Below are positions 22,541 to 31,732 of a stretch of 64,000 nt of DNA, piece by piece (position 1 is the first letter of the stretch; the number at the start of each line of letters is the position of its first letter). Under the pieces are notes generated by a model. That model was not told the DNA's origin. It saw only the letters and a list, made by a program, of their open reading frames with translations, and did no database searches. The stretch is from Cepaea nemoralis (Eukaryota > Mollusca > Gastropoda > Stylommatophora > Helicidae). Location of the stretch: positions 667,501-731,500 of the forward strand of contig JACEFZ010018348.1 of the NCBI GenBank assembly GCA_014155875.1, given 5' to 3'. The position numbers and the translations under genes are program-made.

Positions 22541-22664
22541 TAAGGTCTCCACAAACCGTCCAGTTAAGTTCTAAATACTTCAATTTTTCCAAAACTGTGC
22601 ATACTCCTTCATTGTAGTAGAATGAGCAAGTGGAGTTGAGCCATATTTGTTACCATTGTGTAAG

Positions 22665-22901
22665 TTTCTGGCATATGCTTTACAGGACGAAACAGTAAAC
22701 CCCAGCATTTTTTGGCTGTTCGTGATTCCTGGACAAGTTTACATTCAGTAGTTTGCCATTGCTTTCTGAATGACCGGCACCCATAACATTTCATTAAAAA
22801 AGAACCGACGCAAGGCGGTCTGCCGCCAAATCGCCAGCAGCTGTATTTAGAACGCGGTATGCGGGATTGCCAGCTGCGTCCACAACCTCTTCACCACGGA
22901 G
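22665..22901 (-). mobile_element. SINE-A copy with 10-bp TSD
   Basis: A 237-bp minus-strand insertion bounded by ATTGTGTAAG at 22,655-22,664 and 22,902-22,911. Removing it and one TSD restores the host frame VLLHN-GNKYG. The head reads GTGGTGAAGAGGTTGTGGAC (A-box-like); the B box is decayed here (GTTCTAAAT), where other copies have GTTCGAAAC. The core is CAGAAAGCAATGGCAAACTAC and the end is ACTGTTTCGTCCTGTAAAGC. The exact TSD makes this the best-defined copy of the family. Confidence 0.9.
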
Positions 22902-23171
22902 ATTGTGTAAGAGAACACCTTTAAAACTTCTTTTAGAGGTGTCAATGAAAATTCGCCATTCACCTGGTTTATAACTTAAACCCATGTCACAGGTGTTCAA
23001 CATATGTTTAGCAAACAATATGAGGAGCCCAAGACTAGTCCTGGTTACCTAGTTTTACTTTAAAGTAAGAAAAGTCTGCCTTTTACACAAAAACAGTGAT
23101 GTGCTCCCTATGTTCCTCTTTCAAAGTGTACTCTCCACAAATATAACAAAATAAATCCGATGAAGAAAACA

Positions 23172-23357
23172 TGTTCTTCTTAAAGATGATGTCATTCTAT
23201 GTTAGAAGTGGCTGACATGCATGCAGTGGGTTAAAATCTAAACAAGGCAATTCTTGGAAAATCGAAACTTTAAGTAAACAAGCAGTTTCATTTTGTAAGA
23301 GACTATTCTGAAATAGTTTTCCCCAGAGCCTTATACAGAATTTTTTTTTTTTTTTTT
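23172..23357. other. Unassigned, ending in poly-T
   Basis: A short spacer. The T tract at 23,341-23,358 precedes the SINE-B copy and would be its A-rich tail on the minus strand. Confidence 0.4.
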
Positions 23358-23595
23358 AATTCGCAAATCCTTTACAGGACATCGCTGTCAACAGCAGCAT
23401 CTTTCAGCTGTCTGTTGATTTCTTGGCAAGATTACGCTCAGCAGTTTGCCACTGCTTTCTGAGCAGCCGGCTCAGTTATCCCGCAAGTCACCAGCGGGGG
23501 TCGAACCGCCTCCAGCTCTCGCCCGCTACGAGACTCTGCGTGATAAACTGGATTACGGAGAAAGTGTTGTAACCCCTCGGCCAGAGAGACCGGCA
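23358..23595 (-). mobile_element. SINE-B copy
   Basis: On the minus strand it starts GGTCTCTCTGGCCGAGGGGT (A-box-like TGGCCGAGGGG) and has GGTTCGACCCCC as B box (23,495-23,506). It carries the common core CAGAAAGCAGTGGCAAACTG and ends AGCGATGTCCTGTAAAGGA. It closely matches 45,464-45,709. Confidence 0.85.
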
Positions 23596-23864
23596 TACAG
23601 AAAATACTGTAATAACATTAATTAAATACACACATGCCTGTATCTCAAAATCCAGAGCTGCTACAGACAAATATATGTGATATTTGGATTTAGCAGGCCT
23701 CATCTATGCAAAACCAAGTGTAAAATGTTTGGCACAAAAAAAAATGTTTTATGTGTGTAGGACTGTGTAATATGATGAAACTATTCCCATATGTCCTACG
23801 GTCTCACAATGAGAAACCAGTGTTACAAAAGCAGCACGGATACAGCCGTTGGCTGTAAATGTTA

Positions 23865-23990
23865 ACCTCTCGTCCTTGACTTGGGGTAGTAAATTACAAG
23901 TACCTAAGAAATCGGAGTGGGATCGCCTGATAGCGGGGGACACTGGTAGTAGGGACAACTGGCCCACACGTAAATATTAATCCAGTTTGG
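23865..23990. repeat. Dispersed repeat F, copy 1
   Basis: CGTCCTTGACTTGGGG, AATTACAAGTACCTAAGAAA, TCGGAGTGGGATCGCCTGAT and GACACTGGTAGTAG align with 55,755-55,875. No coding content; the class is unknown. Confidence 0.6.
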
Positions 23991-24011
23991 ACTACGCTCG
24001 AGTTCACAACG

Positions 24012-24258
24012 AGTAACAATAACATTGCAACTTCAACCTGCCAAGTGTAGACAACCCAGCAGTAACAATAACATTGCAACTTCAACCTGCCAAGTGTAGA
24101 CAACCCAGCAGTAACAATAACATTGCAACTTCAACCTGCCAAGTGTAGACAACCCAGCAGTAACAATAACATTGCAACTTCAACCTGCCAAGTGTAGACA
24201 ACCCAGCAGTAACAATAACATTGCAACTTCAACCTGCCAAGTGTAGACAACCCAGCAG
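24012..24258 (+). repeat. 49-bp tandem repeat, five copies
   Basis: Five nearly perfect copies starting at 24,014, 24,063, 24,112, 24,161 and 24,210, each beginning TAACAATAACATTGCAACTT and ending AGTGTAGACAACCCAGCAG. The uniformity indicates recent expansion. The sequence is unrelated to the 49-bp unit at 36-38 kb. Confidence 0.95.
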
Positions 24259-24319
24259 CATTTATGCTTTCTACAACAATAACAATAACAAGAAATCAGT
24301 GGAACCACAAGGAGATAGC

Positions 24320-24765
24320 AGATCATAGTTTTAGACTGACGAAGTGACCACAGAAACAGAATATATCTATAAACGGTTCCGGTATGTTAAACGGTGGTGG
24401 ATGAATCTGAAGAGCAGCCGGCAGTTAGTTGTAGGTTATGGTCTCCAATTTCACGACGGTAAGCAAGGGATCTCTTTTTGTAGACAAAGGTTACAGTCAT
24501 CGACCAGTATGGTCACTGCTAAGAAGGAAAGCAATGGCAAACTACCTTTTTACAGGTGCCATGAAAGTCATGTTTTTGGCAAGAATGAGGCAGCGAGGAG
24601 TGACAAGTGGATCTGGCCGACGCTCGACGCTTAGAGGAAAGGCGAGACGGACATATAATCAGATTGCTACTTGTACTATTGGCGTTGGAACTCTTCGCTG
24701 GCTGCTGAGGATGGGGACGGAGCGCCTAATGGGAATGCACCGAATGCTGTGATGTCGGTTCCTAG

Positions 24766-24802
<37 letters not shown>

Positions 24803-24806
24803 CCAA
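24320..24806 (+). mobile_element. Retroelement 3' end (family E) with (TCAA)n tail
   Basis: Contains GAAAGCAATGGCAAACTACC (about 24,520), the core motif shared with SINE-A and SINE-B, then ACTCTTCGCTGGCTGCTGAGG and GTGATGTCGGTTCCTAGA followed by (TCAA)n to about 24,806. The 3' part recurs twice at 58,667-58,997, where the tail is (CTCAA)n. It is probably a SINE; no clear tRNA head was seen. Confidence 0.65.
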
Positions 24807-24995
24807 TCATGTTTCGTAGTTTGATATAAAATAAGAGAAACAGAGTAAATAGGTGCTCCACAGAAGCAGCCTCGACCTGTAGGGGTTGTGATGTGCACCA
24901 AGTGACTGCAGACCGCCAGAAAGCGACTGAGTGCAATAGAGTAACAAGGGAACATGGGACGTTAGAATTATGAGTGGGAATGGCAAACTGGCTAA

Positions 24996-25279
24996 TGTAA
25001 CAGTGAGGGAATTAGGTTAAGAGTAAAGAGTTAAGGAATGCTGCGCATTCCTTGACTAGGGGGAAAACCATAGTGAACGTGTGTGCACGAATGAAGAAGT
25101 GTATCTAGGAAAACACACACGTCACTTGGGGCCAGGAGAAGAGATGTCAACACCAAGAAGGGAGTCTCCATCATGTGGGCTGAAATAGAACGATTCGGCT
25201 AATAAAGTATGTTTCTAACAACGCGAAGACTTGTGTCCTGTACGATCACGTGCCTAACCTGTAATGTCACACTATTATA
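24996..25279 (+). repeat. 5' LTR of Gypsy element
   Basis: 284 bp, starting TGTAACAGTGAGGG and ending CACTATTATA. It contains AATAAA at 25,201-25,206, a likely polyadenylation signal, and the palindromic GGAATGCTGCGCATTCC at 25,034-25,050. Ends are TG...TA rather than the usual TG...CA; the boundary is set by the CTAA duplication and the end of identity with the 3' LTR. Confidence 0.95.
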
Positions 25280-25290
25280 ACAGGTTGATT

Positions 25291-25304
25291 TGGTGCCGTG
25301 AATT
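25291..25304 (+). promoter_or_regulatory. Putative tRNA primer binding site
   Basis: TGGTGCCGTGAATT starts 11 nt downstream of the LTR. The leading TGG fits pairing with a tRNA CCA end and TGGTGCC is frequent in LTR-element primer sites. The tRNA species was not identified. Confidence 0.65.
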
Positions 25305-26362
25305 TATGAAACATGGGAGGTCGCGGACAGAGAGAGTACCCCCATAGAAGATGGTTATGTCTGGGGTGTCTGGAGAAGTAAATATTGAGAAACGCAACAG
25401 ATGAAAGCCGACTGTTGGTAGCTGTTCTGGGTTCTCACTGGATTCCTGGTTAAGAAGGAGATCCATTTTCAAGGACAGCGCTAAAAAAAGGTTTGAGTGA
25501 TAAACTTATGTTTTTTGAAAGACTGATGTTATTACATAATTATGAAATTAACTGGAGAACTGACCAACGCAAAATGGTATATTGAGATCAAGTAATGCCG
25601 TTCTGCATCAAAAATCAGTACAAATTATGAGTTTTAACCCGTGGGACTGTTGAAGGTGAAGTCAAGGTTATGGTGCAAATTCCATAATTATGAAATCAAG
25701 ATCTGCAATACTCTCTACAGTCACTTCAATTAAAGGAAGGCATAAATGAAACTTGTCTCAACTCGGGGTTTGGATAAAGTAATTTAAACTGACCATGGCG
25801 AGAGTCCCACATGAAAATAAGAGACTGGATAGCGTCAGCTTTAAGTACAATTGTTGTTGACTGGATTACGTTTGCGCTGAAATATATATATGAAAATCAC
25901 AGATTGCTGTTGGAAAGTGAGTTTTTTTTGCTGAAGTCGTGAGCAGTTGTCGCTTGCGTGAAGGTGACCTTACTTGAAGGGAATCTACAGTAATCGAGCA
26001 AGTAATCAAACAGTCTTGTTGCGAGCCTGATATCGAGCATAATCAACGTCAGGAAATAATTGGAAAGAATTATTAAGGAAAGAAATCCAGAGGCTCTTCG
26101 TTGTTCTGCTCATTTCAACGAGCTTGATTAGAGTCCTTTTTTATGTGGTGTAGGTAATTCTGAATCAGGAGGTCATTTAAATTCTTTTGTCAGAATTCAG
26201 GATTGAAACAGGAATATTTCTTCGTCAGGATCTTCGATTGGAGGCTTTAGTTAAGATAATTAGATAATATTAGAGTAATTAACAGATTATGTATTGTTGC
26301 AGGGTTTGAAATTAATATTGTTTGAAATATTTGTATATTGCTTGATAATTATAAATTTTAGG
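25305..26362 (+). other. Gypsy leader, non-coding
   Basis: About 1.06 kb between primer site and gag with no long frame. A pyrimidine-poor TTTTAG directly before GATGG at gag resembles a splice acceptor, but no donor was pinned down. It probably holds packaging and dimerisation signals; that is inference. Confidence 0.5.
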
Positions 26363-27373
26363 ATGGAATCCCAAGATTTTTCACAGGTAATGACTGGAGT
26401 TGGCGGGGCAATATCAAGGTTGGATGCAGTGTTAAGACAACAAAATATAAGCACTGATGTTGAAAGATTTAGTGGTCAAGCAAATCAGTTTAAGAAATGG
26501 ATTATTTCTATTGAGAAACATGCATATTTAGTAAACGCTACAGATGGAGAGAAAAAGAATTTGGCATACAGAACAAGTACAAGTCCAGTTTCTGACCACA
26601 TTAGAAGAAAGTTAGAAGCAGCAGGAGGTGAAACCTGGGAAGAATTTAAAGATGATCTCGCAAGAAAATATGCTGAAATTACTGATCCACAACACGCATT
26701 CTCAGTATTGCGACAGACTAGACAAAACAGCACTGAAAGTGTTCAGTTATACAGTGACAGGTTAATCAATTTAGCTGAAGAGTCATTTTTAGGACAGAAT
26801 GTACGAGCAGAAGAAGTGGAACGGATGTTAGTAGGGATTTTTGTTGATGGGATTAGGTCAGATGGATTGAAATTTAAATTATTAAGAGAGAATCCTGCAA
26901 GATTGTCACAAGCGGTAGATATCGCTATACAAGAGGAAAGCTTGAGGAGGAGGTTTAGGTTAAGGGTAGGACGAGAGTTAGGTAGTAGTTCGGAAGATAG
27001 AATTGAAGAACCTATGGAAATAGGACAGTATAGACATGGATGGAGAGGAAGACGAGGAGAAATACAGATGGTGCAAAGAAACGAGAATGTATATAATCAA
27101 GATAGAAGAGGACAAGTGAGAAATACTGTAAGAAACATGGAAGGTAACACAAATAACTCGAATGTGGTTTGTTGGGGATGTCACCAACGTGGGCACATTT
27201 TTCGCTTTTGTGGTAACAGAAGTGGCCCATCGAATACGCAAAATAGTAGAGGTGTTCAGACGAGTATACAGAATAGAATTGCAAATGGCAGACCAGCAAA
27301 TTGGAATTCTGGAGAAATACAGAGAAATTTTAGAAGGTCAGGAAATCAGGGAAATGGGCATCCCGCTTACTGA
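26363..27373 (+). CDS. gag: Gag polyprotein with CCHC zinc knuckle
   Basis: 336 residues from ATG 26,363 (MESQDFSQVM). The frame is open upstream to 26,294 but without ATG, so 26,363 is preferred. The middle part (WEEFKDDLARKYAEITDPQH, RQTRQNSTESVQLYSDRL) is a typical Gypsy capsid region. Near residue 265 a zinc knuckle CWGCHQRGHIFRFC (CX2CX4HX4C) marks the nucleocapsid, followed by an N/R/G-rich tail. Gag forms the particle and binds element RNA. The last codons overlap the protease frame at a -1 slippery heptamer (27,349-27,355). No stops or frameshifts. Confidence 0.93.
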   Translation: MESQDFSQVMTGVGGAISRLDAVLRQQNISTDVERFSGQANQFKKWIISIEKHAYLVNATDGEKKNLAYRTSTSPVSDHIRRKLEAAGGETWEEFKDDLARKYAEITDPQHAFSVLRQTRQNSTESVQLYSDRLINLAEESFLGQNVRAEEVERMLVGIFVDGIRSDGLKFKLLRENPARLSQAVDIAIQEESLRRRFRLRVGRELGSSSEDRIEEPMEIGQYRHGWRGRRGEIQMVQRNENVYNQDRRGQVRNTVRNMEGNTNNSNVVCWGCHQRGHIFRFCGNRSGPSNTQNSRGVQTSIQNRIANGRPANWNSGEIQRNFRRSGNQGNGHPAY

Positions 27374-27930
27374 ATAGGATCGGCAGTAGGAGGGAAGATA
27401 GTAAGATCCAAAAAGGGCATCAATATATTAAAAACCCAAAGGATGAGTATAATAGAACATTTAAAAATAAAAAACAAGTCGAGGTAAAACAATTGTCATT
27501 AAATATGGTAGATCCTAGCTCATGTATAGTACAGATAGGAAAATATAAAGTTAGAACATTAGTTGATTCGGGAGCACAAGTTAGCGTGATTAAAGAAGCA
27601 TTTTTATATCGAATGTTAAAAAATTGTAAAATATTTAGAATTCAGGAGAATCTTCATTCGGTAACGGGACAAAAATTAGAAGTGTTAGGACAAACGATGA
27701 TAAATTTGAAATTAGGAGGGATAAATGTCAGGCATATGTTCCATGTGGTTAAAGATTTAAATAGAAATATGATATTGGGACGATATTTTTTATTGAAAAA
27801 TGGGCTGAGACTTTTATTTGATTTGCATAAATTAAAATTCCAAGATGTTTACGTAGATCTAGAAGAAGATATGCATGTGTCGACACTAGTTAGTCAAAAC
27901 GACCATGAATTTGAAACCACAGTCAGTTAA
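27334..27930 (+). CDS. Gypsy aspartic protease
   Basis: Open in frame 1 from 27,334 to TAA at 27,930; it has no good upstream ATG of its own and is probably made by -1 frameshifting from gag. An ATG at 27,505 is an alternative. The active site is VDSGAQVSVI (DSGA, in place of DTGA), and NMILGRYFL near the C-terminus is the ILG flap-side motif of retroviral-type proteases. It cuts Gag and Pol. The frame ends 26 nt past the start of pol, which lies in the +1 frame. Confidence 0.88.
   Translation, partial: KVRKSGKWASRLLNRIGSRREDSKIQKGHQYIKNPKDEYNRTFKNKKQVEVKQLSLNMVDPSSCIVQIGKYKVRTLVDSGAQVSVIKEAFLYRMLKNCKIFRIQENLHSVTGQKLEVLGQTMINLKLGGINVRHMFHVVKDLNRNMILGRYFLLKNGLRLLFDLHKLKFQDVYVDLEEDMHVSTLVSQNDHEFETTVS
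27349..27355 (+). promoter_or_regulatory. Putative -1 ribosomal frameshift heptamer GGGAAAT
   Basis: In the gag frame it reads caG GGA AAT, the canonical X XXY YYZ pattern. It lies in the overlap (27,334-27,373) between gag (frame 2) and protease (frame 1), 18 nt before the gag stop. A -1 slip gives exactly the protease frame. No downstream pseudoknot was evaluated. Confidence 0.75.
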
Positions 27931-30900
27931 TTTGATACAAGCAAGACTGAAGAGAAACCCGTATTATGTAGCAGGAAACATAGTCAGAATCACGGAATTG
28001 CAAAATGAAATAATTGATGAGCCAGGTTTAGAAGTTCCGGATGGAATAATAGAATTAGATAAAAGTTTAACATTTCCAGTAATGGTTATTAATAACACAG
28101 GTAGAGAAATTAAATTATACAGAGGATGTGTAATAGCTAAGCTAGAACATAACGTTAGTGACATATTGGCAACAGATAGAGTAAATATGGCAGGCATAAG
28201 TTATTCAGAAACCTCTAATGAAAGAAGTAATAATAGACGCGGATACAGAAGAAAAGGGAACGTAAGAATGGATGAATTGATCCATCCATCTAGAAGAAAT
28301 ACAGCACAAATACATTCACTAGACAAAGTAACAAGAGAAAAAGAATTGTTAGCACAATTAAAAACTTCGCCAGAAAATAAGGAAGTGTTAGAACAACTTA
28401 TAAAGCAAAATCAAGATGTGTTTGCGATAAATGATTTAGAATTGGGTAAGACACAAACAGTTACGATGGAAATAGACACGGGAGATCATCCACCAATTAG
28501 TTTAAAACCATACAGAACTCCATTAAGAAATAGAGAAGTCGTAGAAAAGGCAATAGAAGATATGTTGAAAGCAGGCATAATAACAAGATCAAAATCAGAA
28601 TGGTCATCTCCGGTGGTAATTGTGGCCAAGTCTGATGGTTCGAACAGGTTCTGTTGTGACTACAGGGCGTTAAATAAAATTACTAAGAATGTAGCGTACC
28701 CACTTCCAGTAATTGATGATATTTTGGGGCTGCTTAATGGCTCTACATATTTCACAACGCTGGACGCAAGGGCAGGATTTTGGTGTATTCCGATGTCGGT
28801 AGACGCGCAAAAGAAAAGTGCCTTTTGTACTCATATGGGTTCGTACGAATTTTTACGTATGCCATTCGGTCTGAAAAATGCACCGTCTCACTATATGTTC
28901 TTAATAAATGAAGTACTAGACGGTATGCAAAGTTTTGCCCTAGCATATATTGATGACGTATTGATTTTTACGAAAGGAGATGTAGAGAATCATTTAAAAC
29001 ATGTTAGACTAGTATTTGACAGATTAAGAAGGCATGACGTTAAATTAAAGCTTAGTAAGTGCCAGTTTTTAAAGACAGAAACAAAATATTTAGGCTATAT
29101 AATAAATAGGGAAGGTATTAAACCAGACCAGGAAAAGATAAAGGTTATTAAAGAGTTACCTCCTCCCACTAACGTTAAGGAAGTGCGGGCTTTTATAGGA
29201 ACGTGTGCGTATTATAGGCGGTTTGTACCAGCCTTTTCAAGGATAGCAATACCTATTACGAATTTAACGGGAAAATACGCTAGATTTAAGTGGGATGATG
29301 AGTGTCAAAAAGCGTTTGAACTTTTAAAAGATAGCTTAACGGTGGTACCATTATTGACACATCCAGACCTGAATAAACAGCTAATACTATACACAGATGC
29401 ATCAGACAACGCAATAGGAGCATGTTTGGTTCAACCATATGAAGGAGAAGAATCTGGAATACCAGGGGTTAAAAATGAAAGACCAATCTATTTCTTGTCG
29501 CATAAACTCAGCAGAACTCAACGCAAATGGCCGATTATTGAGAAGGAAGCATATGCTATACACTACGCGCTGCAAAAATTAAATTACTACTTACATAACG
29601 CCAATTTCATTATTAGAACTGACCACATGCCATTAAAGTCGATATTAGAAGCACCAATACAAAATAGGAAAATACAAACGTGGGCATTGAATTTACAAGG
29701 GTACAATGCTAAGGTTGAATATGTGTCAGGGAAACATAATACGTGCGCCGATCTTTTGTCTAGAATCCCGTACCCACAGTCATCAGGAAACACGGAAGAT
29801 GAAGTTGAACCAGAGGTAGACGATCGAAACTGGCAAGTAAATATATTAGATTCTGCCATAATAAATAGGGAAGAATTTGAGAGTTTACCATCGGAGCAAG
29901 AGTCGGAATCTAGAACAGAAGACCCACATTTAGAACAGTTTGATATGAAAACAGAACAAGAATTAGATCCAAAAGTAGTACAGATAAAAAAGAAATTGAA
30001 AGAAACAGGGGAAAATAGTTTTAAAAGAAAGTTTGTAGAGTTACAAGAAGACAATCAATTATATTATATCAGTGAAAAAGGTGAAGGAGTAAGAAAATAT
30101 ATTCCGAAATATTTAGAACAAGAAGTCTTAAAGGCATACCACGATAATAATGGTCATTTTGGACGAGATAAGTTAGTGAAGGCTATTAGCAGTAAATATT
30201 ATTGGCCGAATTTATTCAAAAGCGTATATGAATATGTTGAAGCATGTGAAAAGTGTAGGTTAAGAAACATGAAGATAATTAAATGTCCTTTACAAGATAC
30301 CGATATTCCTCAATTTCCAATGCAGAAAGTAAGTTTGGATATTTCAGGTCCTCATCCAAAAACATTATCGGGAAATGTATACCTACTACATATAGTTGAT
30401 TCATATAGTCTTTGGCCAGAAGTGTATCCAATTCCAGACAAGAGTGCTGATTCAATTATAAATATGCTTTTACAAGAATTTATACCAAGGTTTGGGTGTC
30501 CACAAATAATACTTACAGACAATGGGAAAGAGTTTGTAAATAAAAAGTTTGAGAAATTGGTAAAAGATTGGAATATAAAACACATTAGGACTTCATATTA
30601 CAGACCAACTTCTAATGCTAAAAATGAGAGACAACACAGAACACTATACAATATTCTAGCGAAAAATGTAGAAGAACACGATATGGATTGGGATCTTTAT
30701 TTGGGGATAGCATTAGCGGCGATACGTACACACGAAAATGAAGGAACAGGTTTCTCACCATTTTACTTAGTACATGGAAGAGAACCAATATTGCCAATTG
30801 ATAATTTATTAAAGCCTAGGAGAAAATATCTGGGGGAAGATTTTCAAGAAACAAGGTTGCAAGAGATGCATAAAGCACATGTACGTTTAAGAAATAATAT

Positions 30901-31732
30901 AATTAAGGCTAGAGAAAGACAGAAGAAATACGCAAATAAAAATGCACACTTACAAGAGTTTAACGTAGGTGATAGGGTATATTATAAAAAACATAGAAAA
31001 AACTCTAAGTTTGATGCTCATTGGGTCCCGGGATACTATATTTTAGAAAAAAAAGGTCCAGTGTCGTATACTATTAAGAATCAAATTTCAGGGCATGTTG
31101 CACGTTCACATGTAGAACACTTAAGGCGGGATAATGAGGAAAGGAATGCAGAGAATAATAATAATAATTATTGTTCCGAAGAAATATTGTCAGGTGGACA
31201 GATTGTCAGACAATCGGTATATCCAATACCTATAGAGAATGGAAAACAAGTAACAACAGCATCTACTACAGCTGAACAAGAAGAAACGGTACCAAAAACA
31301 GTCATGACAGAGGAAAATAACGTGTATGACGAATATATTAGTGAAGAGTCAGTCAGGGAAAATATTGAACCTCCATTTATGAATACAAGACAGGCAGTAA
31401 AAAGAAAGTTAGATAGACAGAAAGAAAAAGAAATTAAGAGGCAAAGGAAACTTAGAGCGAATTCTTCGAGTAAGGAAGAGATGCCACTATTTGAAAATTT
31501 GTTGAGACGGCAAGACAGGAAAATTAGATTGGATTTAGAAAGGAAGAGATTAGCGGTTGCTAGTAATGGATATACAGATGGGGAACAAGAGATGGATGAA
31601 AAGTCAGAAACTGATGAAGAAGCTGATATGAAAGAAGATAGCTCTCCTCGAGAGGATAGCGACATTGATGTAGATATTGCAATTATAGAAAAAAATTTGA
31701 GGTTATTAAAGAAATGGAGAAGAGATAGATGA
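27905..31732 (+). CDS. pol: Pol polyprotein: RT, RNase H, integrase
   Basis: 1,275 residues, no stops. The ATG at 27,905 sits in ACCATGA, a good Kozak context, and overlaps the protease frame by 26 nt; an in-frame TAG at 27,887 limits extension. RT about 195-370: FCCDYRALNKIT, FTTLDARAGF (first aspartate, ~287), LAYIDDVLIF (YIDD ~348). RNase H: LYTDAS (~497), IIEKEAYAIHYAL, RTDHMPL. Integrase: H..H..CEKC zinc region (~744-790), then SLDISG, LTDNGKEF and NERQ, giving a D,D35E core (~811, 872, 908). A GPY/F-like stretch near 1040-1060 and a charged tail follow. Confidence 0.96.
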   Translation: MNLKPQSVNLIQARLKRNPYYVAGNIVRITELQNEIIDEPGLEVPDGIIELDKSLTFPVMVINNTGREIKLYRGCVIAKLEHNVSDILATDRVNMAGISYSETSNERSNNRRGYRRKGNVRMDELIHPSRRNTAQIHSLDKVTREKELLAQLKTSPENKEVLEQLIKQNQDVFAINDLELGKTQTVTMEIDTGDHPPISLKPYRTPLRNREVVEKAIEDMLKAGIITRSKSEWSSPVVIVAKSDGSNRFCCDYRALNKITKNVAYPLPVIDDILGLLNGSTYFTTLDARAGFWCIPMSVDAQKKSAFCTHMGSYEFLRMPFGLKNAPSHYMFLINEVLDGMQSFALAYIDDVLIFTKGDVENHLKHVRLVFDRLRRHDVKLKLSKCQFLKTETKYLGYIINREGIKPDQEKIKVIKELPPPTNVKEVRAFIGTCAYYRRFVPAFSRIAIPITNLTGKYARFKWDDECQKAFELLKDSLTVVPLLTHPDLNKQLILYTDASDNAIGACLVQPYEGEESGIPGVKNERPIYFLSHKLSRTQRKWPIIEKEAYAIHYALQKLNYYLHNANFIIRTDHMPLKSILEAPIQNRKIQTWALNLQGYNAKVEYVSGKHNTCADLLSRIPYPQSSGNTEDEVEPEVDDRNWQVNILDSAIINREEFESLPSEQESESRTEDPHLEQFDMKTEQELDPKVVQIKKKLKETGENSFKRKFVELQEDNQLYYISEKGEGVRKYIPKYLEQEVLKAYHDNNGHFGRDKLVKAISSKYYWPNLFKSVYEYVEACEKCRLRNMKIIKCPLQDTDIPQFPMQKVSLDISGPHPKTLSGNVYLLHIVDSYSLWPEVYPIPDKSADSIINMLLQEFIPRFGCPQIILTDNGKEFVNKKFEKLVKDWNIKHIRTSYYRPTSNAKNERQHRTLYNILAKNVEEHDMDWDLYLGIALAAIRTHENEGTGFSPFYLVHGREPILPIDNLLKPRRKYLGEDFQETRLQEMHKAHVRLRNNIIKARERQKKYANKNAHLQEFNVGDRVYYKKHRKNSKFDAHWVPGYYILEKKGPVSYTIKNQISGHVARSHVEHLRRDNEERNAENNNNNYCSEEILSGGQIVRQSVYPIPIENGKQVTTASTTAEQEETVPKTVMTEENNVYDEYISEESVRENIEPPFMNTRQAVKRKLDRQKEKEIKRQRKLRANSSSKEEMPLFENLLRRQDRKIRLDLERKRLAVASNGYTDGEQEMDEKSETDEEADMKEDSSPREDSDIDVDIAIIEKNLRLLKKWRRDR

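Larger units (their letters stand above)
20890..23172 (-). mobile_element. ERFHQ-family repeated protein, decayed and interrupted
   Basis: Minus-strand remnant of a repeated protein family whose conserved stretches I recognise but whose function I do not know. The N-terminus at 23,172 reads MFSSSDLFCYICGEYTL (CXXC, probably zinc-binding), then four in-frame stops. An apparent internal deletion follows, then YKPGEWRIFIDTSKRSF and KGVLLHN, a SINE-A insertion, GNKYGSTPLAHSTTMKEY, a LINE 3' insertion, then TKYPCFI.LWDSKAK, LPPLHVKLCLMKQFVKAL, AGIFDAPHIRKL and GDFSKEQDERFHQHI. The 3' part (20,890-21,205) matches 56,665-57,045. Repetition in the genome suggests a mobile element; an RNase H-like or DDE fold is only a speculation. 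Confidence 0.65.

Noticed and set aside
22794..23018. A single 74-codon gene
   Set aside because: It is a chimera: half is the ERFHQ-family coding segment and half is the SINE-A inserted in it.
24012..24258. CRISPR array from the five 49-bp copies
   Set aside because: The whole unit is repeated; nothing varies between copies.
29587..30054. 155-codon minus-strand Ser/Cys-rich frame
   Set aside because: Antisense shadow of pol.
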